64,000 bases of DNA from Acidobacteriota bacterium (GCA_016700175.1 CP065003.1:1126001-1190000); one strand, 5' to 3'; positions 41,351 through 50,842 are shown, numbered from the stretch's first letter. Made by a program: numbers and translations. The notes: generated by a model not told the origin, from the letters alone.

Positions 41351-41959
41351 ATGAACTCACTCGAAGACCTATTGGGATCCGCGGCGGGCGAATTCGCGCG
41401 CGAACAGATCAGCCAGAACCTGGGCGCGGACAATTCGACCGTGAACAACGCGATCCAGATCGCGCTTCCGGCGATCCTCGGCGGACTGAAGAACAACGCA
41501 AGCGACCCGCAAGGCGCGGCTTCCCTGGAGGAGGCGCTTTCGAACGACCACGACGGAAGCCTCCTGGATCATCTCGGAGATTATTTGCAGGGAGGCGTTC
41601 CGTCCCCTGCGCAAGCAGACCGGCAGACCGACGGCACGGGAATTCTCGGCCACATACTGGGAAACGCGAGCAGCCCGGTCGCGAAAGAGATCAGCAACCG
41701 GACCGGACTTAACGCGGGACAGGCGGCAAATCTCCTGATCACCCTGGCGCCCATCGTGATGTCGTACCTGGGGAAACAAAAGCGCGAAAAGGAAGTGGAC
41801 GCGGGCGGACTTTCGGATCTGATCGAAGGCCGGGGCGGGCTCGAAGCGGCATCGGGAGGCTCGATCCTGGACCTCGCGACAGGAGCGCTAGACAGCGACC
41901 GGGACGGAAGCGCGCTCGACGACCTCGCGTCGATGGCGGCGGACTATTTTATGAAGTAA
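41351..41959 (+). CDS. DUF937 family protein
   Basis: A 202-residue protein beginning MNSLEDLLGSAAGEFAREQI. It carries the DUF937 pattern: NNAIQIALPAILGGLKNNAS, LDHLGDYLQGG, ILGHILGNASSPVAKEISN, LNAGQAANLLITLAPIVMSYLG, and a C-terminal DLATGALDSDRDGSALDDLASM. DUF937 proteins are small, soluble and of unknown role; YidB is a homologue. GGAGGA 4-5 nt before ATG 41351 settles the start, so a longer open frame from 41222 is not used. It has its own terminator. Confidence 0.9.
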   Translation: MNSLEDLLGSAAGEFAREQISQNLGADNSTVNNAIQIALPAILGGLKNNASDPQGAASLEEALSNDHDGSLLDHLGDYLQGGVPSPAQADRQTDGTGILGHILGNASSPVAKEISNRTGLNAGQAANLLITLAPIVMSYLGKQKREKEVDAGGLSDLIEGRGGLEAASGGSILDLATGALDSDRDGSALDDLASMAADYFMK

Positions 41960-41985
41960 TATCGTTCCGATCTCGTATTACCACA

Positions 41986-42010
41986 GGCTTCCGGGATCGG
42001 GAGCCTTTTC
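41986..42010 (+). terminator. Intrinsic terminator after the DUF937 gene
   Basis: GGCTTCC (41986-41992) pairs with GGGAGCC (41999-42005) with one G-T pair, followed by TTTTCTATTTC. Confidence 0.7.
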
Positions 42011-42041
42011 TATTTCAAAACAGACCGCCTATACCTTGAAG

Positions 42042-44702
42042 ATGAACTTCTACAATCGTCCGGGAACGACACCCGTAATTACCGCACTTCTCTCGATCGT
42101 ACTGATTCTCTCAGTGACCGTCCCTGTAGCCGCGCGTCCGATGATGCCGTTCCAGCCATTCCGGCCGGCGTTCCAGGACGACAAGAAAGTTCTGCCTCCC
42201 ACGCAGTACATACGCAGCCGCGACTTCGACACGAAACACATCTCGCTCGACCTGAGGTTCAACTGGGAAACGGAACAGACGATCGGTATCGAGGAATTCA
42301 CGTTTTCGCCTTTGAAGGATGGATTCACGGACCTAGTGCTGGACGCCGCATTGATGGAGTTCGGATCGATCAGGATAAAGGACGGTGAGGACCTTGCCTT
42401 CGATTACGACGAGGAGAATTCGAAGCTTAAGATCCGGTTCGAGGAGCCTTTGAATCGCGGCGAAACAGCGACCGTCGTGATCGAGTACACGACCAAAGGC
42501 ACGACGGTACCTAGCGGACTAGGGTTCGGCGGGGGCGGCGGACTGAAGTTCATCAAGCCGACCGCCAAAGATCCTTCCCGCCCGATGCAGATCTGGTCGC
42601 AGGGCGAAACGGAATACAACCGCTACTGGTTCCCCTCGTACGATTACCCGAACGACTTTCGGACGACCGAGATGAAGGCGACGGTGAAGAAGCCTCTGAC
42701 AGTGATCTCCAACGGCGCGCTGGTCGAGACGAAAGAGAACACGGACGGCACGCGCACCTTCCACTGGAAAATGGACACGCCCTACACGAACTACCTGACC
42801 TCGATCGTCGTCGGAGAATATACTGAAGTTAAGGGCAGTTATCTCGACGTGCCGGTCTCCACCTGGGTCTATCCGCAGTGGAAACAGCAGGGCGAGGTGA
42901 CGGCGAAGCGCCTTCCCGCGATGGTCAAGTTCTACTCGGAGAAGCTCGGCTTCAAGTACCCGTATTCGAAGTACGCGCAGACGATCGCGTACGAGTTCGG
43001 CGGCGGGATGGAGAACATCACCGCGACGACTCAGACGGACCAGATGATCATCGACGAGCGGACGGAGCTCGACACGGACTGGGACGGTCTTCAGGCCCAC
43101 GAACTTGTCCACCAGTGGTTCGGGAACTGGGTCACCTGCCGGGACTGGTCCGAGATCTGGCTGAACGAGAGCTTCGCGACATACCTCGAGGCGCTGTGGA
43201 TGCTCGAATCGAAAGGAAAGGACGAGTTCCTCTGGAACGAGGTCAAGGGCAGTCAGGACCAGTATTTCGGTGCATGGAACCAGGGCAACCGACGCCCGAT
43301 AGTGACCAAGAACTACGCGAACCCCGACGCGGTCTTCGACACCTATGCCTATCCGAGGGGAGGGGCCGTCCTGCATATGCTGCGGAAGCAGCTGGGTGAC
43401 GCGAATTTCTGGCGGGCGATCTCGCACTACCTGCGCTCCAACGCCAACCAGCCGGTCTCGACCGAGGACCTTAGGATCGCGATCGAGGAGACGACGGGAC
43501 AATCGATGGACGCGTTCTTCGATCAGTGGCTCTATCGAATGGGCCATCCTGTCTTCGAGGTGTCGAAGGCCTGGGACAGGGACGAAAGCACTCTGAAGCT
43601 GACCGTAAAACAGGCGCAGGTCATGGATCTTCTCGACCCTTATCCGCAGGTCCGGTATTTCCGTACGCCGGTCGATATCGAGATCGTCACCCGGGACGGC
43701 AAGCGGGTAGAGACGGTTTACGTCGAGGCGAAAGACATCAACGAGTTCACTTTCGAGGATGTGGACAGCGAGCCTCTGCTCGTCGATTTCGACAACGAAG
43801 GCACGCTGATCAAGGAATTGCGGTTCGAGAAGTCGACCGAAGAGTTGCTCTATCAGCTGAAGAGCGACGGAGACGTTCTCGGAAGAAAATGGGCGCTGGA
43901 CCAGCTGACATCGATGGCCAAAGCTCCCGACGCAGATCCTGATGAGAAGGCGAGGATCCTTGCAGAACTTAGGGCTTCCGTGGAATCCGATCCTTTCTGG
44001 AGGATGAGGCGCGACGCGATCTCTTCGCTTCGGGAGCTCTTGGTTCCCGAAGGAGAGCCCGGCGTTCCGATCACAGACATCGACCTCGATGCGGACACGA
44101 GAGCCGTCCTGGCGCGCGCGGCTGACGACGATTCGTCGCTTGTCAGGACCGAAGCGATAGCTATGCTCGGAACCACGAGCGACAAGGCCTTCGCGCCAAA
44201 ATACTACCGGGCGATCGCATCCGACAGAAGTTACGAGGTCGTCACGGCAGCGGCGAATGCGCTTGCGAAAACAAAGGATGACGGCGCTTACGCGGTGCTT
44301 AGAAAGCTTGCGCAGACAGACTCCTGGAGGGACCGCCTGATGGTCGCCGGCCTGAACGCGCTGGTCATCCTCGGGAACAAGAGCGCCCTGGACCTCGGTT
44401 ACAAATTCGGAGGCGAGAACGCTCCGCCTTCGCCCCGCAAGACCGCGGCCCTGAACGTGATCGCGGAATTCGGGAAGGGCGACCCGAGAGCCTTTCCCCT
44501 GATCCTCGACAACTTCAAACATTCGCTGGAGTCGAGCGATTTCAACGGTATTTTCAGCGGATTTGAAGCTCTGATCAAACTCGGCGATCCGAGGGGCCAG
44601 GAGGCATTCGAACTGGCGAAGAAGAAGTTTGGATCAAACCAGAACCTGGTTCGGTTTATCGGCCAGTTCGAGGAGAGGTTCAAGAAAAGCGTCGCAAAGT
44701 GA
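42042..44702 (+). CDS. M1-family zinc aminopeptidase with HEAT-like C-terminus
   Basis: An 886-residue exported aminopeptidase (signal segment VITALLSIVLILSVTVPVAA). The N-terminal beta-domain contains FTFSPLKDGFTDLVLDAAL. The catalytic domain has the exopeptidase motif GGGMENITATTQ, the zinc motif HELVH-x18-E (HELVHQWFGNW at 353-363, then WLNESFATYLEA) and the Tyr-containing YPRGGAVLHMLR. The C-terminal about 200 residues consist of HEAT/ERAP1-like helices (AIAMLGTTSDKAFAPKYYRA, RLMVAGLNALVILGN). Periplasmic or surface peptide degradation is inferred. ATG 42042 is used; an upstream TTG at 42036 is possible. RBS is weak. Confidence 0.93.
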   Translation: MNFYNRPGTTPVITALLSIVLILSVTVPVAARPMMPFQPFRPAFQDDKKVLPPTQYIRSRDFDTKHISLDLRFNWETEQTIGIEEFTFSPLKDGFTDLVLDAALMEFGSIRIKDGEDLAFDYDEENSKLKIRFEEPLNRGETATVVIEYTTKGTTVPSGLGFGGGGGLKFIKPTAKDPSRPMQIWSQGETEYNRYWFPSYDYPNDFRTTEMKATVKKPLTVISNGALVETKENTDGTRTFHWKMDTPYTNYLTSIVVGEYTEVKGSYLDVPVSTWVYPQWKQQGEVTAKRLPAMVKFYSEKLGFKYPYSKYAQTIAYEFGGGMENITATTQTDQMIIDERTELDTDWDGLQAHELVHQWFGNWVTCRDWSEIWLNESFATYLEALWMLESKGKDEFLWNEVKGSQDQYFGAWNQGNRRPIVTKNYANPDAVFDTYAYPRGGAVLHMLRKQLGDANFWRAISHYLRSNANQPVSTEDLRIAIEETTGQSMDAFFDQWLYRMGHPVFEVSKAWDRDESTLKLTVKQAQVMDLLDPYPQVRYFRTPVDIEIVTRDGKRVETVYVEAKDINEFTFEDVDSEPLLVDFDNEGTLIKELRFEKSTEELLYQLKSDGDVLGRKWALDQLTSMAKAPDADPDEKARILAELRASVESDPFWRMRRDAISSLRELLVPEGEPGVPITDIDLDADTRAVLARAADDDSSLVRTEAIAMLGTTSDKAFAPKYYRAIASDRSYEVVTAAANALAKTKDDGAYAVLRKLAQTDSWRDRLMVAGLNALVILGNKSALDLGYKFGGENAPPSPRKTAALNVIAEFGKGDPRAFPLILDNFKHSLESSDFNGIFSGFEALIKLGDPRGQEAFELAKKKFGSNQNLVRFIGQFEERFKKSVAK

Positions 44703-44763
44703 ACCGCGCCGCATTCGGTCACGTTTGACTGGCGACAGTCCTGCGGATACACTTTCTTTTTGC
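44703..44763. other. Short spacer upstream of the metH riboswitch
   Basis: Probably holds the metH promoter; TTGACT at 44729 is a possible -35 element with no strong -10. Confidence 0.3.
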
Positions 44764-44822
44764 ATCGTGGTGAGTTATGGCGACTTGCGACCACGGAAAA
44801 TAAACCGCTAAACAGCTAGGAG
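44764..44822 (+). promoter_or_regulatory. SAM-II-like riboswitch aptamer upstream of metH
   Basis: CGTGGT (44766-44771) and ACCACG (44790-44795) form P1. The loop reads TGAGTTATGGCGACTTGCG, and the 3' part has AAATAAACCGCTAAACAGCTA and then GGAG. This matches the SAM-II (metA/metX) pattern: GTGGTGA at the 5' side, TTGC before the closing strand, and an A-rich tail with the conserved GCTAAA; the loop and tail can form a pseudoknot. A terminator at 44846-44880 follows, as in a transcriptional off-switch, and metH, a SAM-cycle gene, lies downstream. Confidence 0.75.
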
Positions 44823-44845
44823 TTTCTAAATCAGATTTTCGAACG

Positions 44846-44880
44846 ACTCTGCGCTTGTTTGGCGCAGAGTTTTGTTTTTT
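44846..44880 (+). terminator. Regulatory terminator between SAM-II element and metH
   Basis: ACTCTGCGC (44846-44854) pairs perfectly with GCGCAGAGT (44862-44870), followed by TTTGTTTTTT. It ends about 16 bp before the metH ATG, so it controls metH rather than ending the previous gene. Confidence 0.88.
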
Positions 44881-44896
44881 GGAATAATAGATACCG

Positions 44897-47800
44897 ATGA
44901 GCACATTTCTCGATCTACTGAAGGAAAAGATCGTGGTCTTCGACGGCGCGATGGGCAGCAGTCTGCAGGCCCAGAGCCTTTCGATAGACGACTGGGGCGG
45001 ACCGGAGTTCGAGAACTGCTCGGAGAACCTGCTCTACACAAAGCCGGAGGCGGTCGAAACTGTCCACGAGGGCTTCCTCGCAGCCGGCGTCGACGTGATC
45101 GAGACCAACAGCTTCGGAGGCTCCGGCGTCGTGCTTGCTGAGTTCGGACTTGCTGACAAGACATACGAGATCAACAGGATGGCCGCCGAGATGGCGAAGC
45201 GCATCGCGTCGGACTACTCGACCAAAGATCGTCCGCGGTTCGTCGCCGGCTCGATCGGGCCCGGCACGAAGCTTCCGACGCTCGGGCACATCGATTTCCG
45301 TTCTCTGAAGAAGGCCTACGACGAACAGGTCGCCGGGCTGATCGAGGGCGGTTCCGACCTTCTCATCGTCGAGACCTGCCAGGACCTTCTCCAGACGAAA
45401 GCCGCGCTGAGAGCGATCTTCGATTACTTCGAAGAGAAGAGGGCGAGGATCCCCGTCATTGCGCAAGTAACTATCGAGACGTTCGGGACGATGCTCAACG
45501 GAACGGAGATCGGCGCGGCGCTGACCGCGCTCGAGCCGTTCTCGATCGATGTCATCGGGATGAACTGCGGCACCGGCCCTCGCCAGATGACCGAGTCCCT
45601 GAAATACCTCTGCGAGCATTCGAGGTTCCCGGTTTCGGTTCTTCCGAACGCGGGCCTCCCGGAGGTGAAGGACGGAAAACAGCACTACGACGAGACGCCC
45701 GAGACTTTCACCAAGCAGATAGTCCATTTTGCAAAGGACTTCGGCGTGAACATCGTCGGCGGATGCTGTGGTACGACCGCCGAGCATTTGAAGCTTGTGG
45801 TCGAAGAGATCTCCAGGATCGATCCGAAGCGACGCGAGGGCCATCTCGCTCCGTCCGCGTCTTCGATCTATTTCCGCCAGCCGTACACGCAGGACGCATC
45901 TTTCCTTATCGTCGGCGAGCGGGTAAACGCTTCCGGCTCCAGGAAAATGCGAAGGCTTCTCGAAGACGAGGACTGGGACGGGCTGGTCTCGCTTGCGAAG
46001 GAGCAGGAGCGCGAGGGCGCCCACATTCTCGACGTGAATGTCGATTTCGTCGGCCGCGATGGCGAAGCTGACATGCACGAGCTGGTTTCGAGGCTCGTAA
46101 CGAACGTGAAGATCCCCCTGATGCTCGATTCGACCGAGTGGGAAAAGATGGAGGCGGGCCTCGAGCACGCGGGCGGAAAATGCCTTCTGAACTCGACGAA
46201 CTACGAAGACGGCGAGCCGAGGTTCTTCAAGGTGCTCGAGCTTGCGAAGAAGTACGGGGCGGGCGTCGTCGTCGGCACCATCGACGAGGACGGAATGGCG
46301 AGAACCGCTTCGAAGAAGGTCGAGATCGCACGCCGCGCGATGAATGACGCGCTCGAGTACGGGCTTCCCGCGCACGACATCTTCTTCGATCCGCTCGCTC
46401 TTCCGATCTCTACGGGCATCGAGGAGGACCGAAAGAACGCTGAAGAGACGATCAAGGCTATCAAGGCTATCCGCAAAGAGCTTCCGGAAGCGAACATCAT
46501 CCTCGGCGTTTCGAACATCTCGTTCGGACTGAGCCCGGCGGCGAGGATCGTTCTGAACTCGATCTTCCTTCACGACGCCGTCGAGGCGGGAATGAACTCG
46601 GCGATCGTCAACGCGTCCAAGATACTTCCCCTGAACCGCTTCAACGAACACGAAATCGAGGTCGCGCGCGAGCTTATCTACGATAAGCGAACTTTTGAGG
46701 GCGACGTCTGCACCTATGACCCTCTGACAGAGTTCACGACTCTCTTTGAAGGAAAGAAGGCGTCGGCGATAAAGCCGGACGTTTCTAACCTCCCGGTCGA
46801 GGAGCAGCTCAAACACCACATAATCGACGGCGAGAAGATAGGGCTCGAGGATAACCTCAAAAAGGCGCTCGAGAAATACGAGCCGCTCGACATCATCAAC
46901 GAGATCCTTCTTGACGGTATGAAGGTCGTAGGAGATCTGTTCGGATCGGGCCAGATGCAGCTTCCGTTCGTACTGCAATCCGCGGAGGCGATGAAAGCCG
47001 CGGTAAAATTCCTCGAGCCTCTGATGGAGAAGGTCGAGGGCCAGGAAAAAGGCACGATGGTCCTTGCCACCGTGAAAGGCGACGTTCACGACATTGGCAA
47101 GAACTTGGTCGACATAATCCTCACGAACAACGGCTACAAGGTCGTCAACCTCGGGATCAAACAGCCGATCGACGAGATCCTGAAGGCTTCCGAAGAGCAT
47201 CGCGCGGACGCGATCGGGATGAGCGGGCTGCTCGTGAAATCGACGCTTATAATGCGCGACAACCTCGAGATAATGAACGAGCGCGAGATCCGGACCCCGG
47301 TCGTGCTTGGGGGCGCAGCACTGAACCGGCGGTACGTGGACAACGATCTACTGCCCCTGTTCGAGGGCAAGCTGTATTACGCTCGCGACGCGTTCGACGG
47401 ATTGAACGCGATGGACGAACTGGCGCGGGAGAAGAGGTCAACCGCAGAGATCGCGGAGAGCGCAGAGAAAGCCAAGGAAGCGGCGGCTTCGCAAATTGTA
47501 GAAGCCGGAAGTCAGGAGTCAGCCGGACGGAACGCAGACGACAGACGGAACTCAGGCGACGGACGGAGCGCAGGCGTCCCGCCTGCAGTGAGCGCGGAGC
47601 GCGAAGAAGACGACGAAGACCTCGTCGGCGAAGACGCGAAGCTTGGAAGAAAGGCGGCACGGTTTTCCGGCTCGGAAGGAGACACCAAACACACCACCCG
47701 GTCCGACATTCCGCCCGCGGAGTTCATTCCCGAGCTACCCTTCTACGGTTCGAAGGTGGTCGAGATCACGGACCTTACAAAGGTCTTCGACTTCATCAAC

Positions 47801-48532
47801 GAGACCGCGCTTTTCAAGGGTCAGTGGCAGTTCAAGCAGGGCCGCAAGTCGCCCGAAGAGTATCAGCAGATCCTCGAAGAGACGGTCTATCCGAAATTCG
47901 ACGCGATCAAGGCGGAGGCAATCCGCGACAGACTGCTTGAAGCAAAGCTGGTTTACGGATACTACCCCTGCAATTCGGAAGGCAACGACCTTGTCATCTT
48001 CGAAGAGGACGGCAATACGGAGCGTATGCGTTTCACGTTCCCGCGCCAGCCGCTCGACCAGATGGGCTCGAAGAACCTTTGTCTTGCGGACTTCTTTCTC
48101 CCGGCAGATTCAGGCCTGAACGACGTGGTCGCGTTCCACCTGGTAACGATGGGCAGCAGGGCGTCGGAGCATTCTGCGAAGCTGTTCAAGAATGACGACT
48201 ACACCGATTATCTGCTCTTCCACGGCCTGAGCGTCGAGTCTGCGGAAGCGCTTGCGGAAATGTGGCACAAACGCATTCGCGAGGAACTCGGGATCGCCGA
48301 CGGTGATGCGGAAGAGATGGTCAAGCTCTTCAAGCAGGGTTACCAGGGATCAAGGTACAGCTTCGGATATCCCGCGTGCCCGAACCTCGAGGACCAGGTA
48401 GAGCTGTTCGAGCTTCTGAAGCCGGAGCGGATCGGCGTCGAACTGACCGAGGAATACCAGCTCGATCCGGAGCAGTCTACGTCGGCGATCATAGTCCATC
48501 ATCCCGCGGCGAAGTATTTCAACATCGGCTAA
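44897..48532 (+). CDS. metH: Cobalamin-dependent methionine synthase
   Basis: A 1211-residue MetH that methylates homocysteine using methyl-tetrahydrofolate and B12. Order: homocysteine domain (VFDGAMGSS; zinc Cys in IGMNCGTG and IVGGCCGTT); pterin domain (FLIVGERVNASGSRKMRRLL, LDVNVDFVGRDGEADM, about 330-620); cap and B12 domain with GDVHDIGKNLVDI (His731 is the cobalt ligand); and activation domain (LFKGQWQF, GYPACPNLED) for reductive reactivation with SAM. Between the B12 and activation domains there is an extra low-complexity linker of about 85 residues (848-935) with three AE repeats; it contains dispersed nonamer and palindromic repeats. Expression is probably SAM-controlled by the upstream riboswitch. 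Confidence 0.97.
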   Translation: MSTFLDLLKEKIVVFDGAMGSSLQAQSLSIDDWGGPEFENCSENLLYTKPEAVETVHEGFLAAGVDVIETNSFGGSGVVLAEFGLADKTYEINRMAAEMAKRIASDYSTKDRPRFVAGSIGPGTKLPTLGHIDFRSLKKAYDEQVAGLIEGGSDLLIVETCQDLLQTKAALRAIFDYFEEKRARIPVIAQVTIETFGTMLNGTEIGAALTALEPFSIDVIGMNCGTGPRQMTESLKYLCEHSRFPVSVLPNAGLPEVKDGKQHYDETPETFTKQIVHFAKDFGVNIVGGCCGTTAEHLKLVVEEISRIDPKRREGHLAPSASSIYFRQPYTQDASFLIVGERVNASGSRKMRRLLEDEDWDGLVSLAKEQEREGAHILDVNVDFVGRDGEADMHELVSRLVTNVKIPLMLDSTEWEKMEAGLEHAGGKCLLNSTNYEDGEPRFFKVLELAKKYGAGVVVGTIDEDGMARTASKKVEIARRAMNDALEYGLPAHDIFFDPLALPISTGIEEDRKNAEETIKAIKAIRKELPEANIILGVSNISFGLSPAARIVLNSIFLHDAVEAGMNSAIVNASKILPLNRFNEHEIEVARELIYDKRTFEGDVCTYDPLTEFTTLFEGKKASAIKPDVSNLPVEEQLKHHIIDGEKIGLEDNLKKALEKYEPLDIINEILLDGMKVVGDLFGSGQMQLPFVLQSAEAMKAAVKFLEPLMEKVEGQEKGTMVLATVKGDVHDIGKNLVDIILTNNGYKVVNLGIKQPIDEILKASEEHRADAIGMSGLLVKSTLIMRDNLEIMNEREIRTPVVLGGAALNRRYVDNDLLPLFEGKLYYARDAFDGLNAMDELAREKRSTAEIAESAEKAKEAAASQIVEAGSQESAGRNADDRRNSGDGRSAGVPPAVSAEREEDDEDLVGEDAKLGRKAARFSGSEGDTKHTTRSDIPPAEFIPELPFYGSKVVEITDLTKVFDFINETALFKGQWQFKQGRKSPEEYQQILEETVYPKFDAIKAEAIRDRLLEAKLVYGYYPCNSEGNDLVIFEEDGNTERMRFTFPRQPLDQMGSKNLCLADFFLPADSGLNDVVAFHLVTMGSRASEHSAKLFKNDDYTDYLLFHGLSVESAEALAEMWHKRIREELGIADGDAEEMVKLFKQGYQGSRYSFGYPACPNLEDQVELFELLKPERIGVELTEEYQLDPEQSTSAIIVHHPAAKYFNIG
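47441..47586. repeat. Dispersed repeats embedded in the metH coding sequence
   Basis: Three nonamers, ACCGCAGAG, ATCGCGGAG, AGCGCAGAG (47441-47467), are the reverse complement of the intergenic CTCTGCGGT family. A perfect palindrome GCAGGCG-TCC-CGCCTGC lies at 47570-47586, preceded by a repetitive GGACGG-rich stretch. The frame is kept because the period is 9; the nonamers translate as TAE, IAE, SAE. Confidence 0.8.
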
Positions 48533-48633
48533 AGGAGGAGAATTGTCTTGCGGAATCGAAGAGGTGGGTCTAGAATCCGCCCAATGTGTTCAGACACTCT
48601 CCAGTTCCGGGGAAACCCGGTATCGCCGATCAT

Positions 48634-49473
48634 ATGAAGGCGCGGATTGATACCCGGAGATTGAGTTTCATAACTCTGCTCGCCGCGCTTGTTCTCGTCT
48701 TCCCGCTGGCGGGCTCGCGCTACTTCAACCTTAGCTATTTCAGCAAAGCCGCAGGGATCATTTTGTTTTTGGCGACGGCTTCCGCCATTTGGCATCTTGG
48801 CGGCAAAAGGGTGATCGATCGGGGTTCCAGGCTTTTGGCGGCGGCGGGCATACTGCTGACGTCGCCTATCGCAATAATCCTTCTGCTCTGGATCGGGCTA
48901 GGTCCTCCCTGGGAGGCGGGACCGTCCGAGAATCGCATGCGGTATCTGGTATTGCTGGCCGACTCCATGCTAGTTACCAGTGGTTTTGTCCTACTCAAAG
49001 TTTCTCTTACCGACGCCGGAGAGTATGTTTTCTCGGGCCTCGGTTTGTCATTGGGAGTGCCCGCGGGTTGTGCATACCTCGTGTGGGCATCATTCGAGAC
49101 TGCGGTCTGGACTCAAAGATCTATGGGTCAACAAACGCCAAACATCTTCGAAAATGCCGGGATTGCGTTGGATGTTTTGCTATTTTCGGCTTGCCTTTTG
49201 ACCTACACGGCGGTGGCTGCCCTCTCATTTTCAATGAGGATCGCGGGATTCGTTTCGAATCGGACGGCCGTCGCCTATGCATCGACCGCCGGGATCGCTG
49301 TGGCTTTCCTGCTGTTTCGCGGCGTGGCTTTCCCCGACGCTTCTGAAATTGACGTCCCTTGGTACCTGAGCCCGGGCCTTATCGCCGGAATTCCAGCCGT
49401 TCCGTGGATCATCCCTTATCTATTCGGCGTCCGACTGCTTCGTGAAGCAGAGGCGGCAACTGCGGAGAACTAG
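48634..49473 (+). CDS. Polytopic membrane protein of unknown function
   Basis: A 279-residue protein with about 8 hydrophobic segments, including SFITLLAALVLVFPLAGS, AAGIILFLATASAIWHL, LLTSPIAIILLLWIGLG, MLVTSGFVLLKVSL, VLLFSACLLTYTAVAALSF and AYASTAGIAVAFLLF. No family is recognised. The start is uncertain: ATG 48634 is used because the upstream in-frame ATG at 48586 adds a Pro/His-rich tail that is probably not translated; neither has a strong RBS. It stands alone between metH and the GyrB-like operon. Confidence 0.65.
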   Translation: MKARIDTRRLSFITLLAALVLVFPLAGSRYFNLSYFSKAAGIILFLATASAIWHLGGKRVIDRGSRLLAAAGILLTSPIAIILLLWIGLGPPWEAGPSENRMRYLVLLADSMLVTSGFVLLKVSLTDAGEYVFSGLGLSLGVPAGCAYLVWASFETAVWTQRSMGQQTPNIFENAGIALDVLLFSACLLTYTAVAALSFSMRIAGFVSNRTAVAYASTAGIAVAFLLFRGVAFPDASEIDVPWYLSPGLIAGIPAVPWIIPYLFGVRLLREAEAATAEN

Positions 49474-49720
49474 CGGCCCGTCAGCCGGATGCTTCAATTG
49501 GAAGGCCGATGACGATTATCCCGCGTCGCGAGCATCTGCACACCTGCAAGAGCCAGCCAAACGATATGTCCGGTCTTGAAAACCCGGAATCCTGTAAGAT
49601 CGGTAATCACGGACCCGTCCGCGCCTGAAGCTCCGACGGCTCAAATGCACGGAGAAATGGACCGTTTTCTCCGAGTTCACGGCAACGGTCCGCACGCACG
49701 ATTCAGCGTATGATCTCAAT

Positions 49721-50842
49721 ATGTCCTCACAGAATTACTCAGAGCTTGTAGAAGCGATCCGCGCCCGTCCGGCAATGTACACCGGTGGTACTACCTTCCG
49801 CACCTACAACCGATTCTTGAGGTATTGCCTGATAGCCGGCCCATTGATCACCGAAGCAGGCCGTCTTGCGTTTGACTTGTCTGGCGATCGAAAAGCTGGG
49901 ATTGTCCTCGGTGATATTATAAGGCCCGTTCCGTCGAACTTGGTGACTGAATTCTCCAGAGACGTTAGTCACCTAAAGACAAGTCCATGGATCGGATCCA
50001 CCTTGATGATCTTGAACGCTCTCTGTTCGGAATTCAGGATTGCGTATCTGGATTTAGAAAATGAAGTCGTTTTCTCCCAGTTCTTTCAAAAAGGCAGCAT
50101 CGTGGACGGTAACCTGAGCAATCAAGATATCGCAGCGAGTACGGTCGAGATCGAGTTCATTCCCGATGAAGGAATTTGGGAGCTAGACAAGGAATTGAAC
50201 TACGACCTCTATTTGGAGGTTATTCGCGAGCTTTCGTACCTCTTCAGCGGACGAACTTTCGAGTTCAAGTATCAGGTTGGCGACAGTACACATAGCGCCG
50301 GTTTCCGGTTTGAACGGGGACTCGCCGACAGGATTTCGAGGGATTCGACAGTCCGTTACTGCGAACCGCTCCTGCCATTGGAGTTCCACGGCACTTCGGA
50401 CGAGATTGATTTTGACGCGGCGTCGAGTTTTCGGTACTACGATTTCGAGTCGAACTTCGTTGATTCCTTTGTGAACTTCGAAAGGACACGTTGTCACGGC
50501 ACCCACGTCGATGCAATGATCGACGGGTTTATCTCAGCGATCTCAGAAGTGGCAACGTCCGGATTTCCCGAAGACAAATGGGAAATCACCCGTGAGAAGA
50601 TACTCGAAGTAATTGCCGCAGCGATTCACGTTCGGATGGCAAGACCCTCCTTCGAGGGGTCGGTTAAAGAACAGTTGGATAGCAAAGAAGTCTTTGAACC
50701 GATCCGAAATGCGGCTGAGGCCGCACTGACGAAGGCCTTTGAAAACTCTGAAGATGAAGCAAACCGGCTCTTGGGAGAATTCAGAGTTTGCGACGATGAG
50801 TGGAGGGCGCGTTTCCTGAAGGAGTTCTATGAAAGCTCCTGA
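49721..50842 (+). CDS. GyrB-like N-terminal protein with degenerate ATP site
   Basis: A 373-residue protein that aligns by eye with the N-terminal half of GyrB/ParE. It has AIRARPAMYTGG (15-23; GyrB RKRPGMYIGD), WIGSTLMILNALCSEF (GyrB GVGVSVVNALS), STVEIEFIPDE with VIRELSYLFSG (140-177), and the S5-like transducer HGTHVDAMIDGFISAIS (259-275) and RPSFEGSVKEQLDSKEV (308-324), with Lys316 in place of the GyrB QTK-loop Lys. The GyrB ATP-site residues Asn46 and Asp73 and the DDGRGIP and GLHGVG motifs are lost. It has no TOPRIM or gyrase core. Overlap with the next gene is 14 bp. It is probably a regulatory or inhibitory GHKL relative. Confidence 0.75.
   Translation: MSSQNYSELVEAIRARPAMYTGGTTFRTYNRFLRYCLIAGPLITEAGRLAFDLSGDRKAGIVLGDIIRPVPSNLVTEFSRDVSHLKTSPWIGSTLMILNALCSEFRIAYLDLENEVVFSQFFQKGSIVDGNLSNQDIAASTVEIEFIPDEGIWELDKELNYDLYLEVIRELSYLFSGRTFEFKYQVGDSTHSAGFRFERGLADRISRDSTVRYCEPLLPLEFHGTSDEIDFDAASSFRYYDFESNFVDSFVNFERTRCHGTHVDAMIDGFISAISEVATSGFPEDKWEITREKILEVIAAAIHVRMARPSFEGSVKEQLDSKEVFEPIRNAAEAALTKAFENSEDEANRLLGEFRVCDDEWRARFLKEFYESS

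Noticed and set aside
42519..44522. A 667-codon open frame on the minus strand inside the M1 aminopeptidase gene
   Set aside because: It is antisense to a complete peptidase gene with all catalytic motifs, has no family signature and is Arg/Val/His-rich as expected for the antisense of GC-rich coding DNA.
44915..47200. A 761-codon minus-strand frame opposite metH
   Set aside because: Antisense of a clear MetH; no Shine-Dalgarno or domain; high codon-3 GC keeps antisense frames open in this genome.
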